Below, one piece after another: positions 7,728 through 17,371 of a DNA stretch of 64,000 nucleotides (position 1 is its first letter; every line of letters begins with the position of its first letter). The notes beneath the pieces are model-generated. The model had not been told where the DNA came from. It made no database searches and saw only the letters and a program-made list of their open reading frames with translations. Made by a program: the position numbers and the translations under genes. This DNA comes from an uncultured Oscillospiraceae bacterium (GTDB lineage Bacteria > Bacillota > Clostridia > Oscillospirales > Oscillospiraceae): positions 30,347 through 94,346 of the forward strand of contig CALXDD010000008.1 of NCBI GenBank assembly GCA_944386985.1. The letters run 5' to 3'.

Positions 7728-7775
7728 TTGACAAGTTCGCTTTCAGCGAATATAATATAGTTCGCATACAGTGAA
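7728..7775 (+). promoter_or_regulatory. Promoter with two XRE operator dyads
   Basis: TTGACA (7728-7733), 17 bases, TATAAT (7751-7756). The spacer contains the dyad TTCGCTTTCAGCGAA (7736-7750), and a related site TTCGCATACAGTGAA (7761-7775) begins 5 bases after the -10 box. Both would block RNA polymerase, as expected for repression by the adjacent XRE protein. Confidence 0.8.
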
Positions 7776-7795
7776 TTTATTCTGGAGGGATACGA

Positions 7796-8050
7796 ATGGA
7801 AAAAGCACTTGACCAAATTTTTTATGGAAAATACTCTCCCTTTGATTCCCCGATACAAGAACGGAAAGAAGTTCTTCTGACATTAGACCGCCTCTGGCGA
7901 AACACAGAACAACAAATCGGGAAAGACGCAGCCGACGATTTGCGCACGCAATACGAGCAAATGCTGATATTTGACAGTTTGGACGACTTCCGTGCAGGCT
8001 TTCGCCTGGGCGTCTCCCTCATGCTGGAGGTCTTCGCCCCGGCCAAATAA
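7796..8050 (+). CDS. Small conserved protein, DUF6809-like
   Basis: 84 residues, beginning MEKALDQIFYGKYSPFDSP and ending FRAGFRLGVSLMLEVF. The N-terminal Y-G-x-Y-x-P turn, central amphipathic helices and the C-terminal F-x-x-G-F-x-L-G-x-x-L-M-x-E motif recall the small DUF6809 family of unknown function. A similar 83-residue gene is found at 53944-54195, again divergent from XRE genes. Ribosome site GGAGGG precedes the ATG. Its stop abuts the poly-A tract of the T-box terminator on the opposite strand, so it converges onto that RNA. Function unknown. Confidence 0.7.
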   Translation: MEKALDQIFYGKYSPFDSPIQERKEVLLTLDRLWRNTEQQIGKDAADDLRTQYEQMLIFDSLDDFRAGFRLGVSLMLEVFAPAK

Positions 8051-8345
8051 AAAACAAAAGCGCCTTTGCCTCACAAAGAGACAAAGGCGCTCTATCAGCC
8101 TCTGCGGTACCACTCTTTTTGCCGGGAAAAAGCAATCTTCCCGGCCGCTCAAGCCTGTGCGGTAACGGGCACACCCGGCGGCGTCTACTAAGGGGGAATC
8201 ATCCACCCTGTTGGGGCCGCTGCTCCAAGGGGATCTTCCCCGGCGCTCCCTCTCCGCCCTTCCACCAATACGGGCGGCTCTCTGTGGAGGTCCTTCCAGG
8301 TACTCTTCCTTTTCCACGCAGTTTTCCATGATAACGTTATTTATA
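8051..8345 (-). ncRNA. T-box leader, probably isoleucine-specific, separated from ileS
   Basis: The minus strand carries the T-box sequence AGAGTGGTACCGC (8104-8116) within an antiterminator region, followed by a terminator stem (AGCGCCTTTG arms, 8059-8091) and a T-rich run. Upstream is a Stem I candidate ending GGGAAGATCCCCTTGGAGC. The codon-like ATC at 8232-8234 fits isoleucine, though GAT is not excluded. T-boxes bind uncharged tRNA and let transcription proceed into a synthetase or amino-acid gene. Here the next downstream sequence is the antisense of a small gene, then XRE, R1 and finally ileS 1.35 kb away. Confidence 0.88.
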
Positions 8346-8371
8346 TTATCGCCATTTTCCCGTTTTGTCAA
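8343..8371 (-). promoter_or_regulatory. Promoter of the T-box leader
   Basis: Minus-strand TTGACA (8366-8371), 17-base spacer, TAATAT (8343-8348), placing the start a few bases before the T-box RNA. Confidence 0.7.
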
Positions 8372-8398
8372 CCGCAATTGCGCCGTTCTCTCCCGCTC

Positions 8399-8427
8399 TT
8401 GCAAACTTTTTTCCCCAATGCTACAAT
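8399..8427 (+). promoter_or_regulatory. udp promoter
   Basis: TTGCAA (8399-8404), 17 bases, TACAAT (8422-8427), 33 bases upstream of the ATG at 8461. Confidence 0.65.
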
Positions 8428-8460
8428 GAAATCCCAAACTTACGAAATGAGGTGACCGCT

Positions 8461-9222
8461 ATGCAGGAAATGGAAAAACAGTTTCACATCCGCTGCGCGC
8501 CCGGAGACGTGGGGCGCTACTGCATCCTGCCCGGAGATCCGGGCCGCTGCGCCGCCATCGCCGCCCTCTTCGACGACGCCCGGCTCATCTCCCAGAACCG
8601 GGAGTTTACCGTCTACACCGGCAGCCTTTTAGGGGAGAAGGTCACCGTCTGCTCCACCGGCATCGGCGGCCCCTCCGCCGCTATCGCCATGGAGGAGCTT
8701 ACCGCCATCGGCGCGGACACCTTCGTCCGGGTGGGCACCTGCGGCGGCATCGACTTGGACGTCCGGTCCGGGGACATCGTGGTGGCCACCGGGGCCGTCC
8801 GCCAGGAGGGCACCAGCCGGGAGTACGCCCCCATCGAGTTTCCGGCGGTGGCGGATCTGGCCGTGGCCAACGCCCTGGTGGACGCCGCCCGCAGCCTGGG
8901 CAAGACCGTCCACGCCGGGGTGGTCCAGGCCAAGGACAGCTTCTACGGCCAGCACTCCCCCGGCAGGATGCCGGTGAGCTTCGAGCTTCAAAACAAGTGG
9001 GAGGCCTGGAAGCGGCTGGGGGTGAAGGCCAGTGAGATGGAGAGCGCCGCCCTGTTCGTGGTGGCGGCGGCGCTGCGGGTCCGCTGCGGTGCCTGCTTCC
9101 ATGTGATCTGGAACCAGGAGCGGGAGGCCGCGGGCCTGGACCAGGACATGAGCGAGGACACCAGCGCAGCGGTACGGGTAGGCGTGGAGGCTCTGAAGCT
9201 GCTGATTGAGCGGGACCAGTAA
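8461..9222 (+). CDS. udp: Uridine phosphorylase
   Basis: 253 residues of the nucleoside phosphorylase type I family. Visible are the phosphate loop [46 protein letters not shown] and the ribose-binding [12 protein letters not shown]. It splits uridine with phosphate to uracil and ribose-1-P. The ATG has GAGGTG six bases upstream. The last ~22 codons are duplicated 150 bases downstream around a palindromic element. The present C-terminus reads IERDQ-stop, whereas the distal copy reads IERDRG-stop and may be the original end. Confidence 0.92.
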   Translation: MQEMEKQFHIRCAPGDVGRYCILPGDPGRCAAIAALFDDARLISQNREFTVYTGSLLGEKVTVCSTGIGGPSAAIAMEELTAIGADTFVRVGTCGGIDLDVRSGDIVVATGAVRQEGTSREYAPIEFPAVADLAVANALVDAARSLGKTVHAGVVQAKDSFYGQHSPGRMPVSFELQNKWEAWKRLGVKASEMESAALFVVAAALRVRCGACFHVIWNQEREAAGLDQDMSEDTSAAVRVGVEALKLLIERDQ

Positions 9223-9440
9223 CGTCCTGCGTGTCCTCGCTCATGCCGCCGGTAATCCGGCGTACAAGCATTTTCCCCGCAGGGGAAAATCTTGGCGCAG
9301 GGCGGATTCACTCCGCCCGAGCATGTAAAATTACAGGGCTCCCAGCGCGGCAAGCCGCGCTGGGATGCGAGGACACGTCGGCAGCGGTACGGGTAGGCGT
9401 GGAGGCCCTGAAGCTGCTGATTGAGCGGGACCGGGGATAA
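9147..9440 (+). repeat. Gene-end-duplicating palindromic element E1 (udp)
   Basis: Copy 1 of the udp 3' end (9152-9217) and copy 2 (9367-9432) match at 61 of 66 bases. Between them, just after the stop, 9231-9245 is a perfect inverted copy of 9147-9161. Next come hairpin CGCCGG-TAAT-CCGGCG, a TTTTCCCC/GGGGAAAA hairpin (9271-9288), a GGCGGA/TCCGCC hairpin (9301-9318), GAGCATGT, and a final 11-bp hairpin (9341-9364) abutting copy 2. The distal copy ends with its own in-frame stop at 9440. Confidence 0.88.
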
Positions 9441-9464
9441 TCTTCCTTTCATAAAAACAGAGAG

Positions 9465-9520
9465 ACCGCCGGCAGGGGCGCGCGGGAGAATTTCCCGCTG
9501 CCGTCTGCCGGCGGTTTTTG
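9465..9520. terminator. Terminator after udp element and DUF3343 gene
   Basis: An 11-bp stem (9465-9475 with 9505-9515, ACCGCCGGCAG arms) enclosing a smaller GCGGGA/TCCCGC hairpin, followed by TTTTTG on the plus strand. CTGTTTTTAT follows on the minus strand, so it may work both ways. Confidence 0.8.
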
Positions 9521-9528
9521 TTCCTTGC

Positions 9529-9768
9529 CTACTCCTCACTTTGGTAGAGGCAGGAGTATTCCCCCTCCTCCGCCCGCCAGATGGCCTCCAGGTCCCGGTC
9601 CATGGCCTCCAATGCCATATCCTCCCCCTCGTAGAACACGCAGGTCCCGCAGGAGGAGCTGATGCGCCGGGGCACCGGGGCCAGCCGTCCGCTGATCCCC
9701 CGGCTCTTCAGGGCCGCGCAGCTGCGCAGGGCGGAGAGATGGGTGTGAAAGGTGGCGATGTAATTCAT
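9529..9768 (-). CDS. DUF3343 family protein (putative Se/S carrier-like)
   Basis: 79 residues starting MNYIATFHTHLSALRSCAAL, with LAPVPRRISSSCGTCVFYE containing the CGxC pair typical of DUF3343. Comparative genomics links this family to selenium use, together with YedE and YedF-type proteins, which is exactly the arrangement here. It overlaps the 3' end of the TusA/YedF-like gene by 4 bases. The role as a thiol or selenol carrier is inferred from the cysteines and neighbours, not shown. Confidence 0.85.
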   Translation of the reverse strand: MNYIATFHTHLSALRSCAALKSRGISGRLAPVPRRISSSCGTCVFYEGEDMALEAMDRDLEAIWRAEEGEYSCLYQSEE

Positions 9769-9968
9769 TTTTTCAGTATCAGCTTGAAGTCCCCGTCATA
9801 GTCGGACACCGTCACCTGATAGCCGCTGTTTTTGGCAAACCGGGTCACGTTCTCCACGGAGCACTGATTGTCCACCAACACCTCCAGGGTGTCGGGGTCC
9901 TTGCCCTTCACCGCCTTCTGCACCATGACCACCGGCATGGGGCAGGAATATCCGCGCGCGTCAACCAT
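9765..9968 (-). CDS. yedF: TusA/SirA/YedF-type sulfur-selenium carrier
   Basis: 67 residues with the CPxP signature (ARGYSCPMPVVMVQKAV, Cys at residue 9) and the following KDPDTLEVLVDNQCSVENVTRFAKN, a TusA-like two-layer fold. In TusA this cysteine carries a persulfide; YedF relatives lie with selenium genes. It sits 4 bases downstream of the yedE-like transporter gene and overlaps DUF3343, forming one operon. The gene symbol is by context; a full YedF has an extra C-terminal domain, which here is supplied by the separate DUF3343 protein. Confidence 0.85.
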   Translation of the reverse strand: MVDARGYSCPMPVVMVQKAVKGKDPDTLEVLVDNQCSVENVTRFAKNSGYQVTVSDYDGDFKLILKK

Positions 9969-9972
9969 GTTC

Positions 9973-11073
9973 TCACACCTCCACTTTCGCCATATTGGCC
10001 GCGGAAATCACAGCCAGCACCACAAAGCCGCACACCACCGCCAGGGCCACAGGGCCGGTGCCGATGCCCGTGGCGGAGGAGGCCAGGCCGAAGTTGTGGG
10101 CCACCGCCGCGCCCACCACAAAGCCGGTGACGGTGACGGCGGAGTCGGTGTTGCCCTCACCGGCCAGAATGAGCTGCCGCAGGGGGCAGCCGCCCAAAAG
10201 CACAGAGCCCCAGCCCACCAGAACCATGCCCAGAAGGTTCCACAGCGCCTCGTTGTGGGCGATGGGCTGGTCGGTGAAGCTGAAGGTGAGGCCGTTGCCC
10301 ACAATGAGATTGCCCACCATCACGGTGATGATAATGGTGATAAAGGCAGACACCAGGCGGAAGTCCTTGAAGAGCACCGCGTCGCGGATGCCGCCCACCA
10401 TGCACAGACGGGAGCGCTGGGCCACGGCCCCCACCACCAGAGCCACCACCAGTGCCAGCGCCCAGGGGGCGTGCTGGGAGCCGGGGCCGCTCTTGCTGAA
10501 GATGATGAAGGAGGGCGCCGCCACCAGCAGCGCCAGCAGCACCACCATCACGCCGGGGAACACGACGCCCTCGGCCATGGTCTGCTTATAGGCACGCTGC
10601 AGGGAGAAGCCCCGCTTCAAAAAGGCGATGCCGATGAGGATGCCGATGACAAAGCCCACCAGACCCACCACGGCGTTGAGGTCGCCGCCGCCGATACGGA
10701 TGACCATCCGCAGGGGGCACCCCAAAAACACCAGCGCGCCGATCATCACGAACACGGCGATGATAAAGCGCAGCATGGGGGAGGAGCCGCCCTTGGGCCG
10801 AAACTCCTTCTTCACCGCCGCCACAATGGCGGCCCCCAGCACCAGACCCATGATCTCCGGCCGCAGATACTGCACGATGCCCGTACCTACCTCCGCGTCG
10901 AAGCCGGCCCGCTGGAAGTTCAGCGCTCCGGAGATGTCCCGCAGGAAGCAGGCGATGCAGAAGCCCATGTTGGCGGGATTGCCGTAGGCCGTCAGCAGCA
11001 CCGCCGCCGCGCCCACCACCACGCCGGCGGCGATCAGCAGGCCGTAGCGTTTGAGAAAACTCTCTTTTTCCAT
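9973..11073 (-). CDS. yedE: YeeE/YedE family transporter, probable selenium or sulfur importer
   Basis: 366 residues, almost entirely membrane helices (about nine to ten). Two internal repeats each contain the YeeE/YedE signature: GCPLRMVIRIGGG and GGCPLRQLILAGEG, plus RSRLCMVGGIRDAVL. These cysteine-containing re-entrant loops conduct thiosulfate in structurally known relatives. The YedE branch next to YedF and DUF3343 is linked to selenium. A terminator hairpin between its promoter and ribosome site suggests attenuation. A cysteine-desulfurase-like gene is transcribed divergently. Confidence 0.88.
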   Translation of the reverse strand: MEKESFLKRYGLLIAAGVVVGAAAVLLTAYGNPANMGFCIACFLRDISGALNFQRAGFDAEVGTGIVQYLRPEIMGLVLGAAIVAAVKKEFRPKGGSSPMLRFIIAVFVMIGALVFLGCPLRMVIRIGGGDLNAVVGLVGFVIGILIGIAFLKRGFSLQRAYKQTMAEGVVFPGVMVVLLALLVAAPSFIIFSKSGPGSQHAPWALALVVALVVGAVAQRSRLCMVGGIRDAVLFKDFRLVSAFITIIITVMVGNLIVGNGLTFSFTDQPIAHNEALWNLLGMVLVGWGSVLLGGCPLRQLILAGEGNTDSAVTVTGFVVGAAVAHNFGLASSATGIGTGPVALAVVCGFVVLAVISAANMAKVEV

Positions 11074-11120
11074 CCGAAAATTCTCCTCTCCTTATTTTTG
11101 TGAAGAAATCACGGTGGGAG

Positions 11121-11163
11121 AAAAAATGGCGTCTGCGGATTTTCTTCCCCTTCCGCAAACGCC
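11121..11163 (-). terminator. Leader terminator upstream of yedE
   Basis: An 11-bp stem with one mismatch-free core (11128-11138 with 11153-11163, GGCGT-TGCGG arms) followed on the minus strand by ATTTTTTC. It lies between the promoter (11188-11216) and the yedE ATG, so transcription must read through it. Confidence 0.7.
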
Positions 11164-11187
11164 GATCCCTCCGTTATTCTTATAAAG

Positions 11188-11216
11188 AGTATACGATACT
11201 TTTCCATGAATTGCAA
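11188..11216 (-). promoter_or_regulatory. yedE operon promoter
   Basis: Minus-strand TTGCAA (11211-11216), 17 bases, TATACT (11188-11193). Confidence 0.75.
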
Positions 11217-11251
11217 GAGAAATCTGAAGGCCGGAGAAAATCTCCGGCGGC

Positions 11252-11280
11252 TTGCGCTGTCTGGGGATGTATGGTATGCT
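11252..11280 (+). promoter_or_regulatory. Promoter of the cysteine-desulfurase-like gene
   Basis: TTGCGC (11252-11257), 17 bases, TATGCT (11275-11280). Divergent from the yedE promoter. Confidence 0.6.
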
Positions 11281-11312
11281 TTTCAAAAGAACAACGGAGG
11301 GGGGAACCACCC

Positions 11313-12461
11313 ATGATCTATATGGACAACGCCGCCACCAGCTTCCCCAAGGCCCCGGGGGTCAGCGCCGCCATGGTGCGCTACACCGAGGAGGTGGGGG
11401 CCTCCATCAACCGGGGGGTCTACGGCTCCGCCCAGGAGGCGGGGATGGAGGCCCTTTTGCTGCGGGAGAGGGCAGGACAGCTTCTGGGCCGGGGAGACCC
11501 CACCCACTGCGTGGTAACGCCGGGGGACACCTGGGGTCTCAATATGGTGCTGCTGGGGGCGCTGGGCCCCGGGGACCACTGTCTGGTCAGCGCGGTAGAG
11601 CACAACGCGGTGATGCGGCCTCTCAGCGCCCTCCATGCCCAGGGGGTGACCTTCGACCGCATCCCCTGCGACGCCGCCGGGCGGCTGGAGACAGGAGCCA
11701 TGGAGACCCTTTTCCGCCCCAGCACCCGGCTGGTGGTGCTGGCCCACGGCTCCAACGTCAGCGGGACCGTTCAGGACGTGGAGACGGCGGCGGAAATCTG
11801 CCGCCGCCATGGGGTGCCTCTGGTTCTGGACGCCGCCCAGACCGCCGGACACTTCCCCATCGACTTTGACGGCCTGGGCCTCAGCGCCCTGACGGCCCCG
11901 GGCCACAAGGGCCTTTTAGGCCCCTCCGGCACGGGACTGCTCCTTTTATCGGAGGAGTTTGCCGCCTCTCTCCGTCCGGTGATCACCGGGGGCACCGGCT
12001 CCGCCTCCGACGAGGAGGCGCAGCCCCCCTATATGCCCGACAAGTTTGAGCCGGGCACCCCCAACCTGCCGGGGATCTACGGCCTGTCCGCGGCCCTCGG
12101 CTACCTTCTCAGCCGGGGCGACGCCATCCGCCGCCGGGAGGAGGAGCTGATCCGCCAGTTTTTGGACGGGCTTCGGGGGGTGAGGAACATCCGCTTAGCG
12201 GGTCCCTGGGAAGCGGAGCGCCGGGCGGCGGTGTTCTCCCTGGACTTTCAGAACAGGGACAACGCCGAGGCCGCCTTCCGCCTGGAGCAGGACTACGGCA
12301 TCCTCACCCGCTGCGGCCTCCACTGCGCCCCTGCGGCCCATAAGACTCTCGGTACATTCCCTCAGGGCACCGTCCGCTTCTCTCCCGGCCCCTTCACCAC
12401 CGACCGGGAGGTTCAGGACACCCTGGCCGCCATCCGCGCCCTTGCGGAACAACAAGTGTAG
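11313..12461 (+). CDS. Cysteine desulfurase-like aminotransferase class V protein
   Basis: 382 residues starting MIYMDNAATSFPKAPGV, the classic class V opening. Motifs in order: SAVEHNAVMRPL, VLAHGSNVSGTVQDV, LVLDAAQTAGH, the PLP lysine in TAPGHKGLLGPSGTG, and RCGLHCAPAAH with the active cysteine. This is the SufS/NifS-like subfamily often found with YedE/YedF and DUF3343, where it may release selenium or sulfur from (seleno)cysteine. The start follows GGAGGGGGG. Longer frames upstream lack family similarity. It is divergent from the selenium-linked operon and probably co-regulated. Confidence 0.88.
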   Translation: MIYMDNAATSFPKAPGVSAAMVRYTEEVGASINRGVYGSAQEAGMEALLLRERAGQLLGRGDPTHCVVTPGDTWGLNMVLLGALGPGDHCLVSAVEHNAVMRPLSALHAQGVTFDRIPCDAAGRLETGAMETLFRPSTRLVVLAHGSNVSGTVQDVETAAEICRRHGVPLVLDAAQTAGHFPIDFDGLGLSALTAPGHKGLLGPSGTGLLLLSEEFAASLRPVITGGTGSASDEEAQPPYMPDKFEPGTPNLPGIYGLSAALGYLLSRGDAIRRREEELIRQFLDGLRGVRNIRLAGPWEAERRAAVFSLDFQNRDNAEAAFRLEQDYGILTRCGLHCAPAAHKTLGTFPQGTVRFSPGPFTTDREVQDTLAAIRALAEQQV

Positions 12462-14383
<1,922 letters not shown>

Positions 14384-14402
14384 GACCCGCCCCAAATCGG
14401 AA

Positions 14403-14445
14403 ACGAAAAAAGGGAGTCCGCCGCGGCGGACTCCCTTTTGTTTTG
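14403..14445. terminator. Bidirectional terminator after gdhA
   Basis: An 11-bp perfect stem (14412-14422 with 14425-14435) with AAAAAA before and TTTTGTTTT after. It separates converging gdhA and the SPFH gene. Confidence 0.9.
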
Positions 14446-14462
14446 TTGCAGAGGGGCGGGGG

Positions 14463-15413
14463 TTACTCCTTGCTGTCCACAAAGGCTTCCTTTACCCCGG
14501 CGGCCAGGCCCGCAAGGCCCTGGATCTCGCTGGGAATGATGATCTTGGTGGCCTGACCGTTGGCGGCGGCCTGGAAGGCCTCCAGCGCCTTCAGCTTCAC
14601 CACCTGGTCGTTGGGGGCCGCCTCGTTGAGGAGCTTCAGGGCGTCGGCGGTGGCCTGCTGCACCTTGGTGATGGCCTCCGCCTCGGCCTCGGCGGCCATG
14701 ATCCGGGCGGCCTTCTCCGCCTCGGCGGCCATGATCTTGGCCTGCTTGGCGGCGTCGGCCTTCAAAATGACGCTCTGCTTCTCGCCCTCGGCCACCAGGA
14801 TCTGGCTCTGCTTGGTGCCCTCGGCCTGGAGGATGGACTCACGGCGCTCCCGCTCCGCCTTCATCTGCTTCTCCATGGCGTCCTGAATCTCCCGGGGCGG
14901 GATGATATTCTTCAGCTCCACGCGGTTGACCTTGATGCCCCAGGGGTCCGTGGCCTCGTCCAGAATGGAGCGCATCTTGGTGTTGATGTGGTCCCGGCTG
15001 GTGAGGGACTGGTCCAGTTCCAGATCGCCGATGATGTTTCGCAGGGTGGTGGCGGTCAGGTTCTCGATGGCGCTCATGGGGTGCTCCACGCCGTAGGTGT
15101 AGAGCTTGGGATCGGTGATCTGGAAATAAATCACCGTGTCGATCTGCATGGTGACGTTATCCTTGGTGATGACGGGCTGGGGCGCGAAGTCCACCACCTG
15201 CTCCTTCAGGCTCACCCGCTTGGCCACCCGCTCCACAAAGGGGACCTTCACATGAAGGCCCACCTCCCACACCGTGGAGAAAGCGCCCAGGCGCTCGATG
15301 ACGAAGGCCCGGGACTGCTGGACCACATAGATGTTGCGGATGAGGATAACGACGACGATGATAGCAATGACAAGAATGGGCAGAAATTTAAGAAGCAACT
15401 CCACAGGGCACAT
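14463..15413 (-). CDS. SPFH/Band 7 (stomatin-like) membrane protein
   Basis: 316 residues: one N-terminal membrane helix (FLPILVIAIIVVVILI), then the Band 7 domain (RAFVIERLGAFSTVWEVGLH... DFAPQPVITKDNVTMQIDTV), and a long Glu/Ala/Lys coiled coil (MKAERERRESILQAEGTKQS...). It belongs to the QmcA/stomatin type, which forms oligomeric rings organising membrane microdomains. It overlaps the upstream NfeD-like gene by 26 bases; the SPFH-NfeD pair is a well-known conserved operon. The start could be a few codons later, but the ATG used keeps the whole membrane helix. Confidence 0.93.
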   Translation of the reverse strand: MCPVELLLKFLPILVIAIIVVVILIRNIYVVQQSRAFVIERLGAFSTVWEVGLHVKVPFVERVAKRVSLKEQVVDFAPQPVITKDNVTMQIDTVIYFQITDPKLYTYGVEHPMSAIENLTATTLRNIIGDLELDQSLTSRDHINTKMRSILDEATDPWGIKVNRVELKNIIPPREIQDAMEKQMKAERERRESILQAEGTKQSQILVAEGEKQSVILKADAAKQAKIMAAEAEKAARIMAAEAEAEAITKVQQATADALKLLNEAAPNDQVVKLKALEAFQAAANGQATKIIIPSEIQGLAGLAAGVKEAFVDSKE

Positions 15414-15843
15414 CCTCCTTCTTCACAATCAGCTTCACACCTTCCACACGCTGTACGGAGATCAGGGCATCCTTTTCAATGGGGGCGCCGTCCGTACTGC
15501 GGGCGCTCCAGGTCTTCCCGTCGATATAGACGGTGCCGGTGCCGGCGATGTTGTCGATGGTCTCGGTCACCCGGGCGGTCTGCCCGATGAGGCGGCCCAC
15601 ATTGGTGGGCACCTTGCGGCTGTCCACATACCGGCGCACCAAGGGGCGGGCAGCGGCCAGGACCGCCGCGGATACCGCCAGGAACAGCACCACCTGCAGC
15701 CAGACAGATCCCCCCAGCAGGGCGGCCGCCATGGCCACAAGGGCACCGGCGGCAAACCAGATGGAGGTCAGCGCCGCTGTGGCTGCCTCCACGATGCCGA
15801 ACAACAGCAGCAGCGCCAGCCAGACATAGGCGGCTATGGGCAT
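15388..15843 (-). CDS. NfeD-like membrane protein
   Basis: 151 residues with an N-terminal hydrophobic region of three to four helices ([40 protein letters not shown]) and a C-terminal OB-fold ([20 protein letters not shown]... [15 protein letters not shown]), the NfeD domain. NfeD partners the SPFH protein encoded next, probably stabilising it in the membrane. The first gene of the pair; ribosome site GGAGG precedes the ATG. Confidence 0.93.
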   Translation of the reverse strand: MPIAAYVWLALLLLFGIVEAATAALTSIWFAAGALVAMAAALLGGSVWLQVVLFLAVSAAVLAAARPLVRRYVDSRKVPTNVGRLIGQTARVTETIDNIAGTGTVYIDGKTWSARSTDGAPIEKDALISVQRVEGVKLIVKKEDVPCGVAS

Positions 15844-15972
15844 GTCAGGGCCTCCTTTCCACGGCGCGGCGCGCCGTACCTTAATAGGGTATTTCTATTA
15901 TACCATGGCGGGTTTCATACCGCAAGGACTACCTGTTCCGGGAGGATTTCCATTTTCTTCGAAGGTTTTCTA

Positions 15973-16002
15973 TTGTCTCCCCCTTGCGCTGTGTGCTATA
16001 CT
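15973..16002 (+). promoter_or_regulatory. pgi promoter
   Basis: TTGTCT (15973-15978), 18 bases, TATACT (15997-16002), 46 bases upstream of the ATG. Confidence 0.6.
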
Positions 16003-16048
16003 ACAACAAGATCATCCAAACTTTTCATTTCGAGAGGAGATACGAGAA

Positions 16049-17371
16049 ATGATTTCTGTTGATTACAGTAAAGCTGCCGGCAAGGTATCCGACTTTGTCC
16101 CCAGCCTCCAGCAGGCCCACACCTGGCTTCAGGAGGCCACCGGCCGGGGCAACGATTTTGTGGGCTGGGTGAACCTGCCCCGGGATTATGACAAGGCGGA
16201 GTTCGCCCGCATCCAGGCCGCCGCCAGGAAGATCCAGAGCGACAGCAAGGCCCTGGTGGTCATCGGCATCGGCGGCTCCTATCTGGGGGCCAAGGGCGCC
16301 ATCGACTTCCTCTGCTCCCCCAACTACAATCTGAAGAAAAAGAACACCCCCAACATCTACTTTGTGGGCTGCGGCCTCTCCGCAGACTATCTGCAGGAGG
16401 TCATGGACCTCATCGGGGACGACGACTTCTCCGTCAACGTGATCTCCAAGTCCGGCACCACCACCGAGCCCGCCGTGGCCTTCCGGTTCTTCCGGGCGGC
16501 CCTGGAGAAGAAGTACGGCAAGGCCGAGGCGGCAAAGCGGATCTACGCCACCACCGACAAGGCCCGGGGCGCTCTGAAGAGTCTGGCCGACGCCGAGGGC
16601 TATGACACCTATGTGGTGCCCGACGACGTGGGCGGCCGCTACAGCGTGCTCACCGCCGTGGGCCTTCTGCCCATCGCTGTGGCCGGTGTGGACATCGCCC
16701 AGCTGATGGCCGGCGCGGCGGAGATGATGGAGACCTGCCGCAAGGCGGACCTTTCCGAAAATCCCGCCTGGCAGTATGCCGCCGCCCGCAACGAGCTGTA
16801 TCAGAGCGGCAAGAAGATCGAGATTCTGGCCGCCTACGAGCCCGCCTTCCGGTTTATGACCGAGTGGTGGAAGCAGCTCTACGGCGAGAGCGAGGGCAAG
16901 GAGAACAAGGGTATTTTCCCCGCCAGCGTGGAGTTCACCGCGGACCTCCACTCCATGGGCCAGTACATCCAGCAGGGCGAGCGGCACATCTTTGAAACGG
17001 TGGTCCGCTTTGGTCCCTCCGCCGCCGATCTGAAGGTGCCCTACGACGAGTCCGACGGGGACGGCCTCAACTTCCTGGCGGGCAAGGATATGGACTACAT
17101 CGCCACCCAGGCCATGGACGGCACCCTGCTGGCCCATGTGGAGGGCGGCGTGCCCAACATGATCGTGAAGGTGGGGGAGAAGAACGCCTACACCCTGGGT
17201 GAGATCATCTACTTCTTTGAGTATGCCTGCGGTCTCAGCGGCTATCTGCTGGGTGTGAACCCCTTCGACCAGCCCGGCGTGGAGGCCTATAAGAAGAACA
17301 TGTTTGCCCTCCTGGGCAAGCCCGGCTATGAGGAGAAGGGCGCGGAGCTCCGGGCCAAGCTGGGCCGGTAA
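16049..17371 (+). CDS. pgi: Glucose-6-phosphate isomerase
   Basis: 440 residues, the short bacterial PGI type. Motifs: [50 protein letters not shown] (the PGI family signature region) and the C-terminal helix [13 protein letters not shown]. It converts glucose-6-P to fructose-6-P. The start at [12 protein letters not shown] follows GAGAGGAGA; the upstream in-frame extension is not coding. The last 18 codons including the stop are duplicated 211 bases downstream around a palindromic element, with one mismatch in 55 bases. Confidence 0.96.
   Translation: MISVDYSKAAGKVSDFVPSLQQAHTWLQEATGRGNDFVGWVNLPRDYDKAEFARIQAAARKIQSDSKALVVIGIGGSYLGAKGAIDFLCSPNYNLKKKNTPNIYFVGCGLSADYLQEVMDLIGDDDFSVNVISKSGTTTEPAVAFRFFRAALEKKYGKAEAAKRIYATTDKARGALKSLADAEGYDTYVVPDDVGGRYSVLTAVGLLPIAVAGVDIAQLMAGAAEMMETCRKADLSENPAWQYAAARNELYQSGKKIEILAAYEPAFRFMTEWWKQLYGESEGKENKGIFPASVEFTADLHSMGQYIQQGERHIFETVVRFGPSAADLKVPYDESDGDGLNFLAGKDMDYIATQAMDGTLLAHVEGGVPNMIVKVGEKNAYTLGEIIYFFEYACGLSGYLLGVNPFDQPGVEAYKKNMFALLGKPGYEEKGAELRAKLGR

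Noticed and set aside
9868-11103. Plus-strand frame opposite yedE and yedF
   Set aside because: Composition (His/Gly/Ala-rich) and overlap with a recognised transporter indicate a shadow frame.
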